A stretch of DNA of 64,000 bases, from contig NZ_CP054058.1 of the NCBI RefSeq assembly GCF_003935895.2, forward strand, positions 4,135,177-4,199,176, read 5' to 3'. The notes beneath the pieces were generated by a model. That model saw nothing but the letters and a program-made list of their open reading frames with translations, ran no database searches and was not told the origin of the DNA. Position 1 is the first letter of the stretch. Every line of letters begins with the position of its first letter. This document shows, piece after piece, positions 1-11,269 of this stretch. This stretch comes from Scandinavium goeteborgense. GTDB taxonomy: Bacteria; Pseudomonadota; Gammaproteobacteria; Enterobacterales; Enterobacteriaceae. A program made the position numbers and the translations under genes.

Positions 1-80
1 TCAATAATGCGATCGCGCTCGGGATCCAGCCCCGTCATCTCAAGATCGATCCAAATGAGGTTGTTTTCATTTGCACTCAT
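1..80 (-). CDS. orn: Oligoribonuclease, 5' end only
   Basis: The reverse strand gives [20 protein letters not shown] and six more residues, the start of the DEDD-family 3'-5' exoribonuclease that degrades two- to five-nucleotide RNAs in the cytoplasm. The D-L-E triad of the first exonuclease motif (DLEMTG) is visible. The ATG is at 80-78; the rest of the gene lies outside the window. It is divergent from rsgA with about 106 bp between the starts, as in E. coli. Confidence 0.93.
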
Positions 81-186
81 GCTATTTTCCACCCTTCTCG
101 CGTCACAACGACAGTGACTATATTCATCTAAAATAGCGTGTATCATAGAGGTTTTGCCCCTCAGGGGCGACCAGGAGTCAGCACGA

Positions 187-1239
187 TTGAGTAAAAATAA
201 ACTCTCCAAAGGTCAGCAGCGCCGAGTTAAAGCCAACCACGAGCGCCGTCTTAAAACGACTTCGGAGAAGCCCGATCTCGATGACAACTTATTTGGCGAA
301 AAAGCTGAAGGCATCGTTATCAGCCGCTTTGGCATGCATGCCGATGTGGAATCCACCGAAGGCACGACCCACCGCTGTAACATTCGCCGCACCATTCGTT
401 CGCTGGTCACAGGTGACCGCGTTGTCTGGCGCCCAGGAAAATCCGCCGCAGAAGGCGTTAACGTTAAAGGCATCGTGGAAGCCGTTCACGAGCGCACCTC
501 GGTACTGACGCGCCCGGACTTTTACGACGGTGTAAAACCGATTGCCGCGAATATCGATCAGATCGTTATTGTGTCAGCCATTCTGCCTGAACTCTCACTG
601 AACATTATCGACCGTTATCTTGTTGCCTGCGAAACGCTCGACGTTGAGCCGCTTCTGGTTCTGAATAAAATCGATCTTCTTGATGACAAAGGCCTGGCGT
701 TTGTTAATGAGCAGATGGATATCTATCGCAAAATTGGCTACACCGTATTGATGGTTTCCAGTCACAAGAAAGATGGCCTGAAGCCGCTAGAAGAGGCGCT
801 AACTGGGCGCATCAGCATCTTTGCGGGTCAGTCTGGCGTGGGTAAATCCAGCCTGCTGAACAACCTGCTTGGTCTGCAAACAGAGATCCTCACCAACGAT
901 GTCTCTGACAACTCAGGCCTCGGCCAGCACACCACTACCGCCTCGCGTTTGTACCATTTCCCACACGGTGGCGATGTGATTGACTCGCCGGGCGTGCGTG
1001 AATTTGGCCTTTGGCACCTGGAAGCAGAACAAATCTTCAATGGTTTTGTCGAATTCCACGAGTATTTAGGCGCCTGTAAATACCGCGACTGCAAGCACGA
1101 CAACGATCCGGGCTGCGCAATTCGTGAAGCGGTCGAAAAAGGTGTAATCGCCAAAACGCGCTTTGAAAATTATCATCGCATCCTCGAAAGTATGTCAGAG
1201 GTAAAATCGCGTAAAACCTTTTCTGAAAGCGGCAACTGA
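187..1239 (+). CDS. rsgA: Small-subunit ribosome biogenesis GTPase RsgA
   Basis: RsgA is a circularly permuted GTPase that checks late 30S subunit maturation in the cytoplasm. An N-terminal basic segment and OB-fold precede a GTPase core with motifs in permuted order: G4 (NKIDLL, about residue 160), then the P-loop GQSGVGKSS (about residue 216) and G3 DSPG. A C-terminal zinc knuckle with C, C, H and C ligands follows (CKYRDCKH...GC). I chose the TTG at 187 because CAGGAG lies at 172-177 and the resulting 350-aa protein begins [10 protein letters not shown] exactly like E. coli RsgA. The frame is open 11 codons further, to a TTG at 154 without a matching N-terminus. Confidence 0.96.
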
Positions 1240-1330
1240 CATTTAAGCTGAACGCCGATAGAATCAGCCCCTTTTTTAACAGGCTCGCATTTGAGCCTGA
1301 AACGGCATAACCATTGGCCTGGAGGCTACC

Positions 1331-2305
1331 TTGCTAAACTCATTTAAACTTTCGCTTCAATATATTCTGCCTAAACTGTGGCTCACCCGCCTCGCAGGCT
1401 GGGGCGCAAGCAAACGAGCAGGCTGGCTGACGAAGCTGGTCATTGACCTGTTCGTGAAATGCTACAAAGTCGACATGAAAGAAGCGCAAAAGCCGGATAC
1501 CGCCAGCTATCGCACCTTCAACGACTTCTTTGTACGCCCGCTGCGTGACGAAGTGCGTCCGATTGACACCGATCCAAGCGTGCTGGTGATGCCGGCAGAT
1601 GGCGTAATCAGCCAGCTTGGCAAAATCGAAGACGACAAAATCCTGCAGGCGAAGGGCCATAACTACAGCCTTGAAGCGCTGCTGGCAGGCAACTACCAGA
1701 TGGCGGACCTGTTCCGTAACGGTTCTTTTGCCACGACTTATCTTTCGCCGCGCGACTATCACCGCGTACACATGCCGTGCAACGGTATCCTGCGCGAAAT
1801 GATTTATGTGCCGGGCGATCTGTTCTCCGTTAACCATTTGACCGCGCAGAACGTGCCGAACCTGTTCGCCCGTAACGAACGCGTCATCTGCCTGTTTGAT
1901 ACTGAATTTGGCCCAATGGCGCAGATTCTGGTCGGCGCGACTATCGTTGGCAGTATTGAAACCGTTTGGGCTGGCACCATTACCCCGCCGCGCGAAGGCA
2001 TCATCAAGCGCTGGACGTGGCCTGCCGGTGAAAGCGAAGGCTCTGTTGCCCTGCTGAAAGGCCAGGAAATGGGTCGCTTCAAACTGGGTTCAACGGTAAT
2101 CAACCTGTTTGCACCGGGCAAAGTTCAGCTGGCAGAGCAACTCGCCAGTCTGTCTGCGACCAAGATTGGTCTGCCGCTGGCGGTGTCTACCGAAATTTTT
2201 GCCGCTCAGGAAGCAGAAGTTGTCACTCCTGTACCTGTAGCTGAAGACATTGTGACCACGGACGACGTTATTCCGCCGGTTGACGATAAAAACGACCAGG
2301 GCTAA
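1331..2305 (+). CDS. psd: Phosphatidylserine decarboxylase proenzyme
   Basis: This enzyme makes phosphatidylethanolamine from phosphatidylserine at the inner membrane. It is a pyruvoyl enzyme: self-cleavage at the L252-G253-S254-T255 motif turns Ser254 of the alpha chain into the pyruvoyl group. The 324-aa product is almost identical to E. coli Psd (322 aa) apart from a variable acidic tail. The start is TTG at 1331 with GGAGG at 1321-1325. mscM follows after 17 nt, so the two are probably cotranscribed, as in E. coli. A short inverted repeat at 1280-1299 lies in the 91-nt gap after rsgA. Confidence 0.97.
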   Translation: MLNSFKLSLQYILPKLWLTRLAGWGASKRAGWLTKLVIDLFVKCYKVDMKEAQKPDTASYRTFNDFFVRPLRDEVRPIDTDPSVLVMPADGVISQLGKIEDDKILQAKGHNYSLEALLAGNYQMADLFRNGSFATTYLSPRDYHRVHMPCNGILREMIYVPGDLFSVNHLTAQNVPNLFARNERVICLFDTEFGPMAQILVGATIVGSIETVWAGTITPPREGIIKRWTWPAGESEGSVALLKGQEMGRFKLGSTVINLFAPGKVQLAEQLASLSATKIGLPLAVSTEIFAAQEAEVVTPVPVAEDIVTTDDVIPPVDDKNDQG

Positions 2306-2322
2306 CCAGAAGGACCGCTGAC

Positions 2323-5300
2323 GTGCGCCTGATTATCACTTTTCTGATGGCCTGGTGCCTCAGCATGGGGGCGTACGCAGCAAGCGCCCCCGACGCCAAA
2401 CAAATCACCCAGGAACTGGAACAGGCGAAAGCGGCTAAGCCCGCTCAACCTGAAGCCGTCGAGGCGCTCCAGTCCGCGCTGAACGCGCTCGAAGAACGTA
2501 AAGGTTCGCTCGAGCGCGTTCAGCAATATCAACAAGTCATTGATAACTTCCCTAAACTTTCCCAATCGCTGCGCACTCAGCTCACTAGCCTGCGCGACGA
2601 ACCCCGTCCTGCTCCTGAAAACCTCACTTCCGACGCGCTGAATCAGGAAATTCTGCAGGTTAGCAGCCAGTTGCTGGAAAAAAGCCGTCAGGCCCAGCAG
2701 GAACAGGAACGCGCCCGGGAAATCGCCGATTCACTCAGCCAGCTGCCGCAGCAGCAAACCGACGCGCGCCGTCAGCTGAATGACGTCGAGCGCCGGGTTG
2801 GCACCGCCACCGGTAAAACCGCGCTGGCACAAAATCTCAGCCTGCAGGCGGAATCCGCCAAGCTGAAAGCACTGGTCGACGAACTGGAACTGGCACAGCT
2901 TTCGGCCAACAACCGCCAGGAACTGGCGCGGATGCGCTCAGAACTGGCACAGAAACAGAGCGAGCAGCTGGATGCCTATCTCCAGGCGCTGCGTAACCAG
3001 CTCAACAGCCAGCGCCAGCGGGAAGCCGAAAAAGCGCTGGAAAGCACCGAATTATTAGCCGAGAACAGCGCCAACCTGCCGCCGAGTATCGTCCAGCAGT
3101 TCACCATTAACCGCGAACTGTCGCAGGCGCTCAATCAGCAGGCGCAGCGTATGGATTTGGTCGCGTCTCAACAGCGTCAGGCAACCAATCAGACGCTGCA
3201 GGTCCGTCAGGCCCTGAATACTTTGCGCGAGCAGTCTCAGTGGCTGGGTTCATCGAACCTGTTAGGCGAAGCCCTGCGCGCCCAGGTTGCCCGTCTGCCG
3301 GAGATGCCTAAGCCGCAGCAGCTCGATACCGAAATGGCGCAGCTGCGCGTCCATCGCCTGCGCTACGAAGACTTGCTCAGCAAGCAAACGCAGCTGCGGG
3401 AAAGCCGCCAGACCGACGGCGAACCGCTGGCCAACAATGAATCACGGATTCTGGAAGCCCAGCTGCGCACCCAGCGCGAGTTGCTCAATTCGCTGCTGCA
3501 GGGCGGTGATACGCTGATCCTCGAACTCACCAAGCTGAAAGTCGCCAACGGCCAGCTGGAAGATGCGCTGAAGGAGATCAACGAAGCCACCCACCGCTAC
3601 CTGTTCTGGACCTCCGACGTCAGCCCGATAACCTTCGCCTGGCCGCTGGAAATTGTGCAGGACCTGCGCCGTCTGATTTCGCTGGATACCTTCAGCCAGC
3701 TCGGTAAAGCCTCGATTATGATGCTGACCAGCAAAGAGACGCTGATCCCGCTGTTTGCCGCACTGATTCTGGTTGGGTTCAGCATCAGCTCGCGTAAGCA
3801 CTTCACGCGCTTCCTGGAGCGTTCCAGCAACCGCGTCGGCAAAGTGACGCAGGATCACTTCTGGCTCACGCTGCGCACGGTGTTCTGGTCAATTCTGGTC
3901 GCCTCGCCGCTGCCGGTGCTGTGGATGACGCTCGGCTTCGGATTGCAGGAAGCGTGGCCGTACCCGCTGGCCGTGGCGATTGGTAACGGCGTCACCGCCA
4001 CCGTGCCACTGCTGTGGGTAGTGATGATTTGCGCCGCCTTTGCCCGTCCGAATGGCCTGTTCGTGGCGCACTTTGGTTGGCCGCGTAACCGTGTCGCACG
4101 TGCGATGCGTTATTACCTGATGAGTATCGGGCTTATCGTGCCGTTGATCATGGCGCTGTTCATGTTCGATAACCTGCACGATCGTGAATTCTCCTCTTCC
4201 CTCGGCAGACTGTGTTTTGTCCTTATCTGCGGGGCGCTGGGGATTGTGACGCTTAGCCTCAAGCGAGCAGGCATTCCGCTGTTCCTCGACAAAGAGGGCA
4301 GCGGTGAGAACATGGTTAACCGCATGCTGTGGAGCCTGCTGATAGGCGCGCCGCTGATTGCGATTTTTGCGGCATTAGTGGGTTACCTGGCGACAGCCGA
4401 AGCGCTGCTGGCACGCCTTGAAACCTCGGTGGCCATCTGGTTCCTGCTGCTGGTGATTTATCACGTGATCCGCCGCTGGATGCTAATTCAACGTCGTCGT
4501 ATCGCCTTCGACCGCGCGAAGCATCGCCGGGCGGAAATGCTCGCGCAGCGCGCCCGTGGTGAAGAGGAAGCGCATCACAACACCAGCCTCGAAGGCTCGC
4601 CGGAAGTGGATATCAGCGAAGTGGATCTCGACACCCTCAGCGCTCAGTCGCTGCGACTGGTGCGTTCCATCCTGATGCTTATCGCGCTGGTGTCGGTGAT
4701 TGTGCTGTGGTCCGAAATTCATTCGGCGTTTGGCTTCCTCGAGAACATCTCGCTGTGGGATGTGACTTCTACGGCGCAGGGCGTGGAAAGCCTGGAGCCG
4801 ATTACCCTTGGCGCGGTGCTGATTGCGATTCTGGTGTTTATCATCACCACTCAGCTGGTGCGCAATCTCCCTGCCCTACTCGAACTGGCGGTGCTCCAGC
4901 ACCTTAGCCTGACGCCGGGCACCGGGTATGCCATCACCACAATCACCAAATATTTGCTGATGCTGATTGGCGGGCTGGTCGGCTTCTCGATGATCGGGAT
5001 CGAGTGGGCGAAATTGCAATGGCTGGTTGCCGCCCTGGGTGTCGGGCTCGGCTTTGGTTTGCAGGAGATTTTCGCCAACTTTATTTCGGGCCTGATTATC
5101 CTGTTCGAAAAACCGATTCGAATCGGCGATACCGTCACGATCCGCGATTTAACCGGCAGCGTAACGAAGATCAACACCCGTGCGACCACCATAAGTGACT
5201 GGGACCGCAAAGAGATTATCGTGCCGAATAAGGCGTTTATTACCGAGCAGTTCATCAACTGGTCGCTGTCGGACTCCGTCACCCGCGTGGTGCTGACCGT

Positions 5301-5640
5301 GCCGGCGCCGTCGGATGCTAACAGCGAAGAAGTGACGCAAATCCTGATGACCGCCGCAGAGCGCTGCTCGCTGGTGATTGATACCCCGGCTCCGGAAGTG
5401 TTCCTGGTCGATTTGCAGCAAGGGATTCAGATTTTCGAGCTGCGTATCTACGCCGCCGAAATGGGTCACCGTATGCCGCTGCGCCATGAGATTCACCAGC
5501 TGATTCTGGCCGGTTTCCGCGAACACGGAATTGATATGCCGTTCCCACCGTTCCAGATGCGTCTGGAAACCATGGACGGCCGGAAAACGGGCAGAACGCT
5601 GACGTCTACGGGGCGCAATCGCCCGGCGGGGAGTTTGTAA
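2323..5640 (+). CDS. mscM: Miniconductance mechanosensitive channel MscM (YjeP)
   Basis: A large MscS-superfamily channel of 1105 aa, similar in length to E. coli MscM. It opens under membrane tension and releases solutes on osmotic downshock. A signal peptide (about 1-20) leads to a long periplasmic region rich in Q, L, E and R with coiled-coil character (about 25-480). Multiple membrane spans follow, then the C-terminal MscS pore and beta domain, with GLGFGLQEIFANFISGLI and EKPIRIGDTV as signatures. The start is GTG at 2323 with AGAAGGA eight nt upstream. It sits directly behind psd, linking phospholipid synthesis to tension sensing. Confidence 0.96.
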   Translation: MRLIITFLMAWCLSMGAYAASAPDAKQITQELEQAKAAKPAQPEAVEALQSALNALEERKGSLERVQQYQQVIDNFPKLSQSLRTQLTSLRDEPRPAPENLTSDALNQEILQVSSQLLEKSRQAQQEQERAREIADSLSQLPQQQTDARRQLNDVERRVGTATGKTALAQNLSLQAESAKLKALVDELELAQLSANNRQELARMRSELAQKQSEQLDAYLQALRNQLNSQRQREAEKALESTELLAENSANLPPSIVQQFTINRELSQALNQQAQRMDLVASQQRQATNQTLQVRQALNTLREQSQWLGSSNLLGEALRAQVARLPEMPKPQQLDTEMAQLRVHRLRYEDLLSKQTQLRESRQTDGEPLANNESRILEAQLRTQRELLNSLLQGGDTLILELTKLKVANGQLEDALKEINEATHRYLFWTSDVSPITFAWPLEIVQDLRRLISLDTFSQLGKASIMMLTSKETLIPLFAALILVGFSISSRKHFTRFLERSSNRVGKVTQDHFWLTLRTVFWSILVASPLPVLWMTLGFGLQEAWPYPLAVAIGNGVTATVPLLWVVMICAAFARPNGLFVAHFGWPRNRVARAMRYYLMSIGLIVPLIMALFMFDNLHDREFSSSLGRLCFVLICGALGIVTLSLKRAGIPLFLDKEGSGENMVNRMLWSLLIGAPLIAIFAALVGYLATAEALLARLETSVAIWFLLLVIYHVIRRWMLIQRRRIAFDRAKHRRAEMLAQRARGEEEAHHNTSLEGSPEVDISEVDLDTLSAQSLRLVRSILMLIALVSVIVLWSEIHSAFGFLENISLWDVTSTAQGVESLEPITLGAVLIAILVFIITTQLVRNLPALLELAVLQHLSLTPGTGYAITTITKYLLMLIGGLVGFSMIGIEWAKLQWLVAALGVGLGFGLQEIFANFISGLIILFEKPIRIGDTVTIRDLTGSVTKINTRATTISDWDRKEIIVPNKAFITEQFINWSLSDSVTRVVLTVPAPSDANSEEVTQILMTAAERCSLVIDTPAPEVFLVDLQQGIQIFELRIYAAEMGHRMPLRHEIHQLILAGFREHGIDMPFPPFQMRLETMDGRKTGRTLTSTGRNRPAGSL

Positions 5641-5650
5641 TCCGAAGATA

Positions 5651-5680
5651 AGCCCGGCAGCGCAGGTTGGCTGCCGGGCT
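5651..5680. terminator. Hairpin between convergent mscM and yjeM
   Basis: A perfect 10-bp stem (AGCCCGGCAG / CTGCCGGGCT) around a 10-nt loop sits in the 45-nt gap between two convergent genes. It lacks a strong T-run on either side, so it is a probable bidirectional terminator with a REP-like GC stem. Confidence 0.6.
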
Positions 5681-5685
5681 TGCCG

Positions 5686-7185
5686 TTATGCCGGCTCTAC
5701 GACAAGCGTCGTCATGCGACGGCGGTAGTTCTCATAAATGGCGGACGCCAGCAGTGAGAAGAATATCGGCCCACCAATCATCCACAGCGCACTGCTGTAA
5801 TCCCCTGCTTCAATCACCGGCTGAATCACCGTAAAGATATTGGCGAAGGCCACAATCAGCACCACGACGGTGGTAGCCAGCAGAGTCGACAGGCGCGATT
5901 TAAAGATAACGAACGGGCGATCCAGGCCGGCTTTCGCTTTGAAGAACGGGAAAGCGATGGACAGGAACAGGTACGGCAGCGTCATCGAGACGTTCGCCAT
6001 CAGCGTCAGTTTGTTATAAAACGCCGACGCGGTATCCCCGCCGAACGACACCAGCAGAATGAACAAGCATACCAGCAGACACTGCATCCACATGGCATTC
6101 CCGGGCATACCGACGGCATTCAGGCGAGTCATTTTGGCTGGCCACAGCGCCTTCGGCGTCCCCTGGATAATCGCCTTCAGCGGAGAGTAAATCAGCGTGA
6201 AAAAGGCGCCGGTGTAGGCCAGGAACATCGACAAGCCGGTGATGCGGGCAAACCATACGCCCATCGTGATAGCCCCTTCCTGCGACAAATTCAGCGCATG
6301 GCCAAAGTTTGCCCCGAGACTGGTCATCAGCACATAGGTAATGTTGCCGAGGTTAGTAGAACTGTTGCTCAGCACCGCCTGCCAGTTGGTGCTTACGCCC
6401 CACAGGAAGATCGCCAGCGAATAGCCGATGGAAATCACGATGGCCGCGATGATGATGCCTTTGGCGAAGCTCTTCTCCGGGTTCTCGGTTTTATCGACCA
6501 GGCCGCCGACGGCTTCAATCCCGCCGTAGGCAAAAATGGCAAATACCACAAAAGAGAGCATCGACAACCCGGTCTGATAACCCGGGTTTGGCGAGGCGGT
6601 GAACGCGACCGGCTCAGCAAAATGTCCGCCGTTTAGCGCGAAGATGGCGATACTCACCACCAGCAAGACCAGGTTCAGGCACATCACCGCAATCCCGCCC
6701 ACGGCGGTGATTTTGGCAATTTTGTTGATGCCTTTTGCCGCCACGAACGTCACCGCCACCATCCACAGCACCGCCAGGATCCCGACCATTTGCGTTGAAC
6801 TCAGGCCAATGAAGGACCAGGTCTGGGTTTTATCGGCCCCGAACAGAAAAGTCGACAACGGTACCCAGATTTTCGCCGCGGTGCTGACCATCCACACCAC
6901 ATAGGAGGAAAACCACATGAAGGTGCCGATAAACGCATAGCGTGGACCGACGCTATTGTTCATCCAGGAGTAGATCCCGCCCTCTTCTTTACGAAATGCG
7001 GATCCCATTTCCGCCATCATTAGCGCGAAAGGAATGAAAAAGAACAGAGCCGAAAGCAGGTAAAACGGCGTGGCGCTGTAGCCCATCAAATAAAACGCCG
7101 ACGGACTGTTGGCGAAGCCAAACACCGACGTGAAAATCATGAGAATGAGGCCTGTCAGACTCATCCTTTTTATACTTTGGGTCAT
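5686..7185 (-). CDS. yjeM: YjeM, APC-family amino acid permease
   Basis: A 499-aa inner-membrane protein with about 12-13 hydrophobic spans, closely matching E. coli YjeM (500 aa). This is an amino acid/polyamine/organocation-family permease related to glutamate:GABA antiporters; its substrate is not established. Conserved features include GYSATPFYL near the N-terminus and the FAYGGIEAVGG segment. I start it at the ATG at 7185 (MTQSIKRMSL), preceded by AGGAGGG. The frame stays open 30 codons upstream but without homology. Confidence 0.93.
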   Translation of the reverse strand: MTQSIKRMSLTGLILMIFTSVFGFANSPSAFYLMGYSATPFYLLSALFFFIPFALMMAEMGSAFRKEEGGIYSWMNNSVGPRYAFIGTFMWFSSYVVWMVSTAAKIWVPLSTFLFGADKTQTWSFIGLSSTQMVGILAVLWMVAVTFVAAKGINKIAKITAVGGIAVMCLNLVLLVVSIAIFALNGGHFAEPVAFTASPNPGYQTGLSMLSFVVFAIFAYGGIEAVGGLVDKTENPEKSFAKGIIIAAIVISIGYSLAIFLWGVSTNWQAVLSNSSTNLGNITYVLMTSLGANFGHALNLSQEGAITMGVWFARITGLSMFLAYTGAFFTLIYSPLKAIIQGTPKALWPAKMTRLNAVGMPGNAMWMQCLLVCLFILLVSFGGDTASAFYNKLTLMANVSMTLPYLFLSIAFPFFKAKAGLDRPFVIFKSRLSTLLATTVVVLIVAFANIFTVIQPVIEAGDYSSALWMIGGPIFFSLLASAIYENYRRRMTTLVVEPA

Positions 7186-7451
7186 TAACCCTCCTGAATC
7201 CTGGCGAAAATCGAGAATACTTTCAAAGCGATGCCCGTCGAGCCGAACAGAAATGGCGGCACGGTAAAGTGACAAAATCGGACATGATGTGGGGATAATA
7301 ACGACAAACCAGATAAAAATTGTGACTTTTAGAGCGGGGGTGAAATTATCATCTAAGTAACAAGGTTGTTACAGATGTAAACTCGAGATAAGCGTGTGGG
7401 GAATTTTAGGCTTTCGCCGCCGGAGGGATCCGACGGCGAGGATCAATCACA
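7186..7451. other. Intergenic region between yjeM and epmA
   Basis: This gap holds the yjeM promoter side and, near 7416-7440, an imperfect hairpin with CGCCG/CGGCG arms just beyond the epmA stop. No gene is supported here. Confidence 0.4.
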
Positions 7452-8429
7452 TCAAGCGCGATCTACCGTAAAGGCAATCACGTCGCCAATGCTTTCGGCG
7501 CCCAACGCCAGCATCACCAGGCGATCGACACCCAGTGCGACGCCGGAGCTGTCCGGCAGTCCTGCATTGAGCGCGTCCAGCAGATTAGCGTCAATCGGCT
7601 GCTGCGGCAGGCCACGAGCGGCGCGTTTACGGTTATCCTGCTCGAAACGTTGCTGCTGTTCACGCGCGTCAGTCAGTTCGTGGAAACCATTCGCCAGCTC
7701 AATACCTTTGTAATACACCTCGAAGCGTTCCGCCACGCGGTGATCTTCGGTGCTGATCTGTGCCAGCGAAGCCTGGCTTGCCGGGAAGTGATAAACGAAA
7801 GTTGGACGGTCTTTACCGATATGCGGCTCAACGCCCATAGCGAACAGCAGCTGCAACAGAGTGTCGCGGTCTTCTTCGGTGTCGGCAATGTTGCTGAGAT
7901 CGAGTTTCGCCGCCACTTCACGCAGCTGGGCTTTATCTGCCGACAGCGGATCAATTTCCAGATGACGCTGGAAAGCCTGCTGGTAGGAAAGGCTTTCAGC
8001 GGGCTGGCATTCCAGGACCTGCTGCAGCAAATCGTCGACTTCGTTGATCAGGCGGTACATGTCGTAATGCGGACGGTACCATTCCAGCATGGTGAATTCT
8101 GGGTTGTGATGACGCCCCATCTCTTCATTGCGAAAGCTTCGGCACAACTGGAACACCGGGCCACATCCTGCCGCCAGCAGGCGCTTCATGTGATATTCCG
8201 GGCTGGTCATCATGTAGAGATTAATACCCTGAGAATGGCCGGGGCCGACGAAACGCGTCTCGAACGGGACCAGATGAATATCCGTCACCGTCGCCTGACT
8301 CATGCACGGCGTTTCCACCTCCAGCACGCCGCGGTCGGTAAAGAATCGGCGGATTTCCGCCAGAATGGCCGCGCGTTTCAACAGATTGGGGATGGAGGCG
8401 CTCGGCTGCCAGGTGGCCGTTTCGCTCAT
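7452..8429 (-). CDS. epmA: EF-P--(R)-beta-lysine ligase EpmA (PoxA/GenX/YjeA)
   Basis: EpmA resembles the catalytic domain of class II lysyl-tRNA synthetase but has no anticodon-binding domain. It attaches (R)-beta-lysine to elongation factor P instead of tRNA. The class II motif 2 region ([10 protein letters not shown]...EFTMLEW) and motif 3 ([15 protein letters not shown]) are both present, and the 325-aa length equals E. coli EpmA. The start is ATG at 8429 ([10 protein letters not shown]) with GGAG upstream; a seven-codon in-frame extension is not conserved. Its substrate EF-P and partner EpmB lie about 6 kb away at 14.3-15.9 kb. Confidence 0.97.
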   Translation of the reverse strand: MSETATWQPSASIPNLLKRAAILAEIRRFFTDRGVLEVETPCMSQATVTDIHLVPFETRFVGPGHSQGINLYMMTSPEYHMKRLLAAGCGPVFQLCRSFRNEEMGRHHNPEFTMLEWYRPHYDMYRLINEVDDLLQQVLECQPAESLSYQQAFQRHLEIDPLSADKAQLREVAAKLDLSNIADTEEDRDTLLQLLFAMGVEPHIGKDRPTFVYHFPASQASLAQISTEDHRVAERFEVYYKGIELANGFHELTDAREQQQRFEQDNRKRAARGLPQQPIDANLLDALNAGLPDSSGVALGVDRLVMLALGAESIGDVIAFTVDRA

Positions 8430-8589
8430 GGTAAAACTCTCCGAAGACAAACAAAGGCCCGAAGTCTACTCGTAAGCGCTGCACGAGACAAATTTTGCCC
8501 GGTGAAAACGTCCGTTTACGGCGTAAAGGCGATTCCGTGACGCAATTCATCAATTTCGATGATAAACAGCCCAACAGAACAGCAAAAAA

Positions 8590-8638
8590 ATCGAACGCGT
8601 CAAATTTCCCTCTCAACCATACGGATATACTGAGCTAC
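8590..8638 (+). promoter_or_regulatory. FNR-dependent frd promoter
   Basis: ATCGAACGCGTCAA at 8590-8603 keeps the G/A-TCAA right half of the FNR consensus and the same imperfect left half as I recall for the E. coli frd site. A -10 box TATACT lies at 8626-8631, which puts transcription start near 8638. The site centre would then be at about -41.5, the classical class II FNR position. This implies anaerobic induction of frdABCD. A NarL site is likely by analogy but I did not identify one. Confidence 0.75.
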
Positions 8639-8741
8639 CCATAAAGGAGCAGTGGAACCACGTTCGCAATTGCCGTGCCGACTGAGTGAACATCCTTTGG
8701 TTAGGTGTGTTGCGAAATAACAACAATTCTGGAGGAATGTC

Positions 8742-10532
8742 GTGCAAACCTTTCATGCCGATCTGGCCGTTATAGGCGCTGGCGGGGCGGGATTACGGGC
8801 TGCAATTGCCGCAGCGCAAGCCAATCCAAACGCAAAAATCGCACTGATTTCAAAAGTCTATCCTATGCGTAGCCATACCGTTGCCGCTGAAGGCGGTTCC
8901 GCGGCGGTCGCGCAGGATCATGACAGCTTTGAGTACCATTTTAACGATACCGTTTCCGGTGGCGATTGGCTCTGTGAGCAGGATGTCGTGGACTACTTTG
9001 TTCACCACTGCCCGACCGAGATGACCCAGCTTGAGCAGTGGGGTTGCCCATGGAGCCGCCGTGAGGATGGATCCGTGAACGTGCGTCGCTTCGGCGGAAT
9101 GAAAATAGAGCGTACGTGGTTTGCCGCGGATAAAACCGGCTTCCATATGCTGCACACCCTCTTCCAGACTTCCCTGCAATTCCCTCAAATTCAACGTTTT
9201 GACGAACACTTCGTGCTGGATATTCTGGTCGATGACGGTCAAGCGCGCGGCCTCGTGGCGATGAACATGATGGAAGGCGAGCTGATCCAGATTCGTGCCA
9301 ATGCAGTCGTCATGGCGACGGGCGGTGCGGGTCGTGTTTATCGTTACAACACCAACGGCGGGATCGTCACCGGTGACGGCATGGGCATGGCGCTGAGCCA
9401 CGGCGTGCCTCTGCGCGACATGGAATTCGTCCAGTATCACCCCACCGGCCTGCCCGGTTCCGGCATTCTGATGACGGAAGGCTGTCGCGGCGAAGGCGGC
9501 ATTCTGGTCAACAAAGACGGTTACCGCTATTTGCAGGATTACGGCATGGGGCCAGAAACCCCGCTCGGCGAGCCGAAAAACAAATACATGGAACTGGGTC
9601 CACGCGACAAAGTGTCCCAGGCCTTCTGGCATGAATGGCGCAAAGGCAACACCATCGCCACGCCGCGTGGGGACGTGGTTTACCTCGACCTGCGCCATCT
9701 CGGCGAGAAAAAATTGCTGGAACGCCTGCCGTTCATCTGCGAGCTGGCCAAAGCCTATGTCGGCGTTGACCCGGTGAAAGAGCCGATTCCGGTGCGTCCA
9801 ACCGCGCATTACACCATGGGCGGCATTGAAACCGATCAGCAATGTGAAAGCCGCATCAAGGGCCTGTTCGCCGTGGGTGAATGTTCTTCCGTCGGGCTGC
9901 ACGGCGCAAACCGCCTGGGTTCCAACTCATTAGCAGAATTGGTGGTATTCGGCCGTATGGCGGGTGAGCGCGCGATGGAACGCGCCTCGACCGCAGGTGA
10001 AGCCAACAGCGCGGCGCTGGATGCGCAGGCAGTCGATGTTGAAAAACGCCTCAAAGCGCTGGTTAACCAGGAAGGTAACGAAAACTGGTCGAAGATCCGC
10101 GACGAAATGGGTCTGTCGATGGAAGAAGGTTGCGGTATCTACCGTACGCCAGAGCTGATGCAGAAAACCATCGATAAGCTGGCTGAGCTGCAGGAACGCT
10201 TCAAACGCGTACGTATCACCGACACCTCGAGCGTGTTCAACACCGATTTGCTGTACACCATCGAGCTAGGCCACGGCCTGAACGTTGCCGAATGTATGGC
10301 GCATTCCGCCCTCGCGCGTAAAGAGTCCCGTGGGGCGCATCAGCGTCTGGACGAAGGCTGCACCGAGCGTGATGACGTTAACTTCCTCAAGCATACCCTT
10401 GCTTTCCGCGATGCAGATGGCACTACGCGCCTCGAATACAGCGATGTGAAGATAACCACTCTGCCACCGGCGAAACGCGTTTACGGCGGAGAAGCGGAAG
10501 CTGCCGATAAGAAGGAGACGGCAAATGGCTGA
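8742..10532 (+). CDS. frdA: Fumarate reductase flavoprotein subunit
   Basis: Catalytic subunit of the quinol:fumarate reductase used in anaerobic respiration, on the cytoplasmic face of the inner membrane. The N-terminal dinucleotide fold [10 protein letters not shown] is followed by the covalent-FAD histidine in SHTVAAEGG (about residue 45). Active-site segments [19 protein letters not shown] and [10 protein letters not shown] are intact. The 596 aa compare with 602 in E. coli, the difference being in the variable C-terminal tail. The start is GTG at 8742 behind TGGAGGAA. It overlaps frdB by 8 nt. Confidence 0.98.
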   Translation: MQTFHADLAVIGAGGAGLRAAIAAAQANPNAKIALISKVYPMRSHTVAAEGGSAAVAQDHDSFEYHFNDTVSGGDWLCEQDVVDYFVHHCPTEMTQLEQWGCPWSRREDGSVNVRRFGGMKIERTWFAADKTGFHMLHTLFQTSLQFPQIQRFDEHFVLDILVDDGQARGLVAMNMMEGELIQIRANAVVMATGGAGRVYRYNTNGGIVTGDGMGMALSHGVPLRDMEFVQYHPTGLPGSGILMTEGCRGEGGILVNKDGYRYLQDYGMGPETPLGEPKNKYMELGPRDKVSQAFWHEWRKGNTIATPRGDVVYLDLRHLGEKKLLERLPFICELAKAYVGVDPVKEPIPVRPTAHYTMGGIETDQQCESRIKGLFAVGECSSVGLHGANRLGSNSLAELVVFGRMAGERAMERASTAGEANSAALDAQAVDVEKRLKALVNQEGNENWSKIRDEMGLSMEEGCGIYRTPELMQKTIDKLAELQERFKRVRITDTSSVFNTDLLYTIELGHGLNVAECMAHSALARKESRGAHQRLDEGCTERDDVNFLKHTLAFRDADGTTRLEYSDVKITTLPPAKRVYGGEAEAADKKETANG

Positions 10533-11259
10533 GATGAAGAATTTGAAAATCGAGATCGTGCGCTACAACCCGGAATCAGACACGGCCCCGCACAGCGCTT
10601 TCTATGAAGTGCCTTACGACGAGCAAACGTCCCTGCTGGACGCGCTGGGCTATATCAAAGATAACCTTGCGCCAGACCTCAGCTATCGCTGGTCTTGCCG
10701 CATGGCGATTTGCGGTTCCTGCGGCATGATGGTGAACAAGGTGCCGAAACTCGCCTGTAAAACCTTCCTGCGTGAATACGAAAAAGGGCTGAAGGTCGAA
10801 GCACTGGCGAATTTCCCGATTGAACGCGATCTGGTGGTCGATATGACCCACTTTATCGAAAGTCTGGAAGCGATTAAGCCGTATATCATCGGCAATCCAC
10901 GCACGCCGGACCAAGGGCCCAACATCCAAACCCCGGCGCAGATGGCGAAATACCACCAGTTCTCCGGCTGTATCAACTGCGGTCTGTGCTACGCCGCCTG
11001 CCCGCAGTTTGGTCTCAATAAAGAGTTTATCGGCCCGGCGGCCATTACCCTGGCACATCGTTATAACGAAGACAGCCGCGACCACGGGAAAAAGGAGCGC
11101 ATGGCGCAACTGAACGGCAAAAATGGCGTCTGGAGCTGCACCTTTGTTGGCTACTGCTCGGAAGTGTGTCCGAAGCACGTCGACCCGGCTGCCGCCATTC
11201 AGCAGGGCAAAGTGGAAAGCTCGAAAGACTTTCTTATCGCCACCCTGAAACCACGCTAA
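10525..11259 (+). CDS. frdB: Fumarate reductase iron-sulfur subunit
   Basis: The 244-aa electron-transfer subunit carries electrons from menaquinol to FAD. Cysteine motifs for all three clusters are seen: [10 protein letters not shown] with a downstream C for [2Fe-2S], then [12 protein letters not shown] and [12 protein letters not shown], which together ligate [4Fe-4S] and [3Fe-4S]. The length equals the E. coli subunit. Translation is coupled to frdA by overlap. Confidence 0.98.
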   Translation: MAEMKNLKIEIVRYNPESDTAPHSAFYEVPYDEQTSLLDALGYIKDNLAPDLSYRWSCRMAICGSCGMMVNKVPKLACKTFLREYEKGLKVEALANFPIERDLVVDMTHFIESLEAIKPYIIGNPRTPDQGPNIQTPAQMAKYHQFSGCINCGLCYAACPQFGLNKEFIGPAAITLAHRYNEDSRDHGKKERMAQLNGKNGVWSCTFVGYCSEVCPKHVDPAAAIQQGKVESSKDFLIATLKPR

Positions 11260-11269
11260 GGAGTGCATC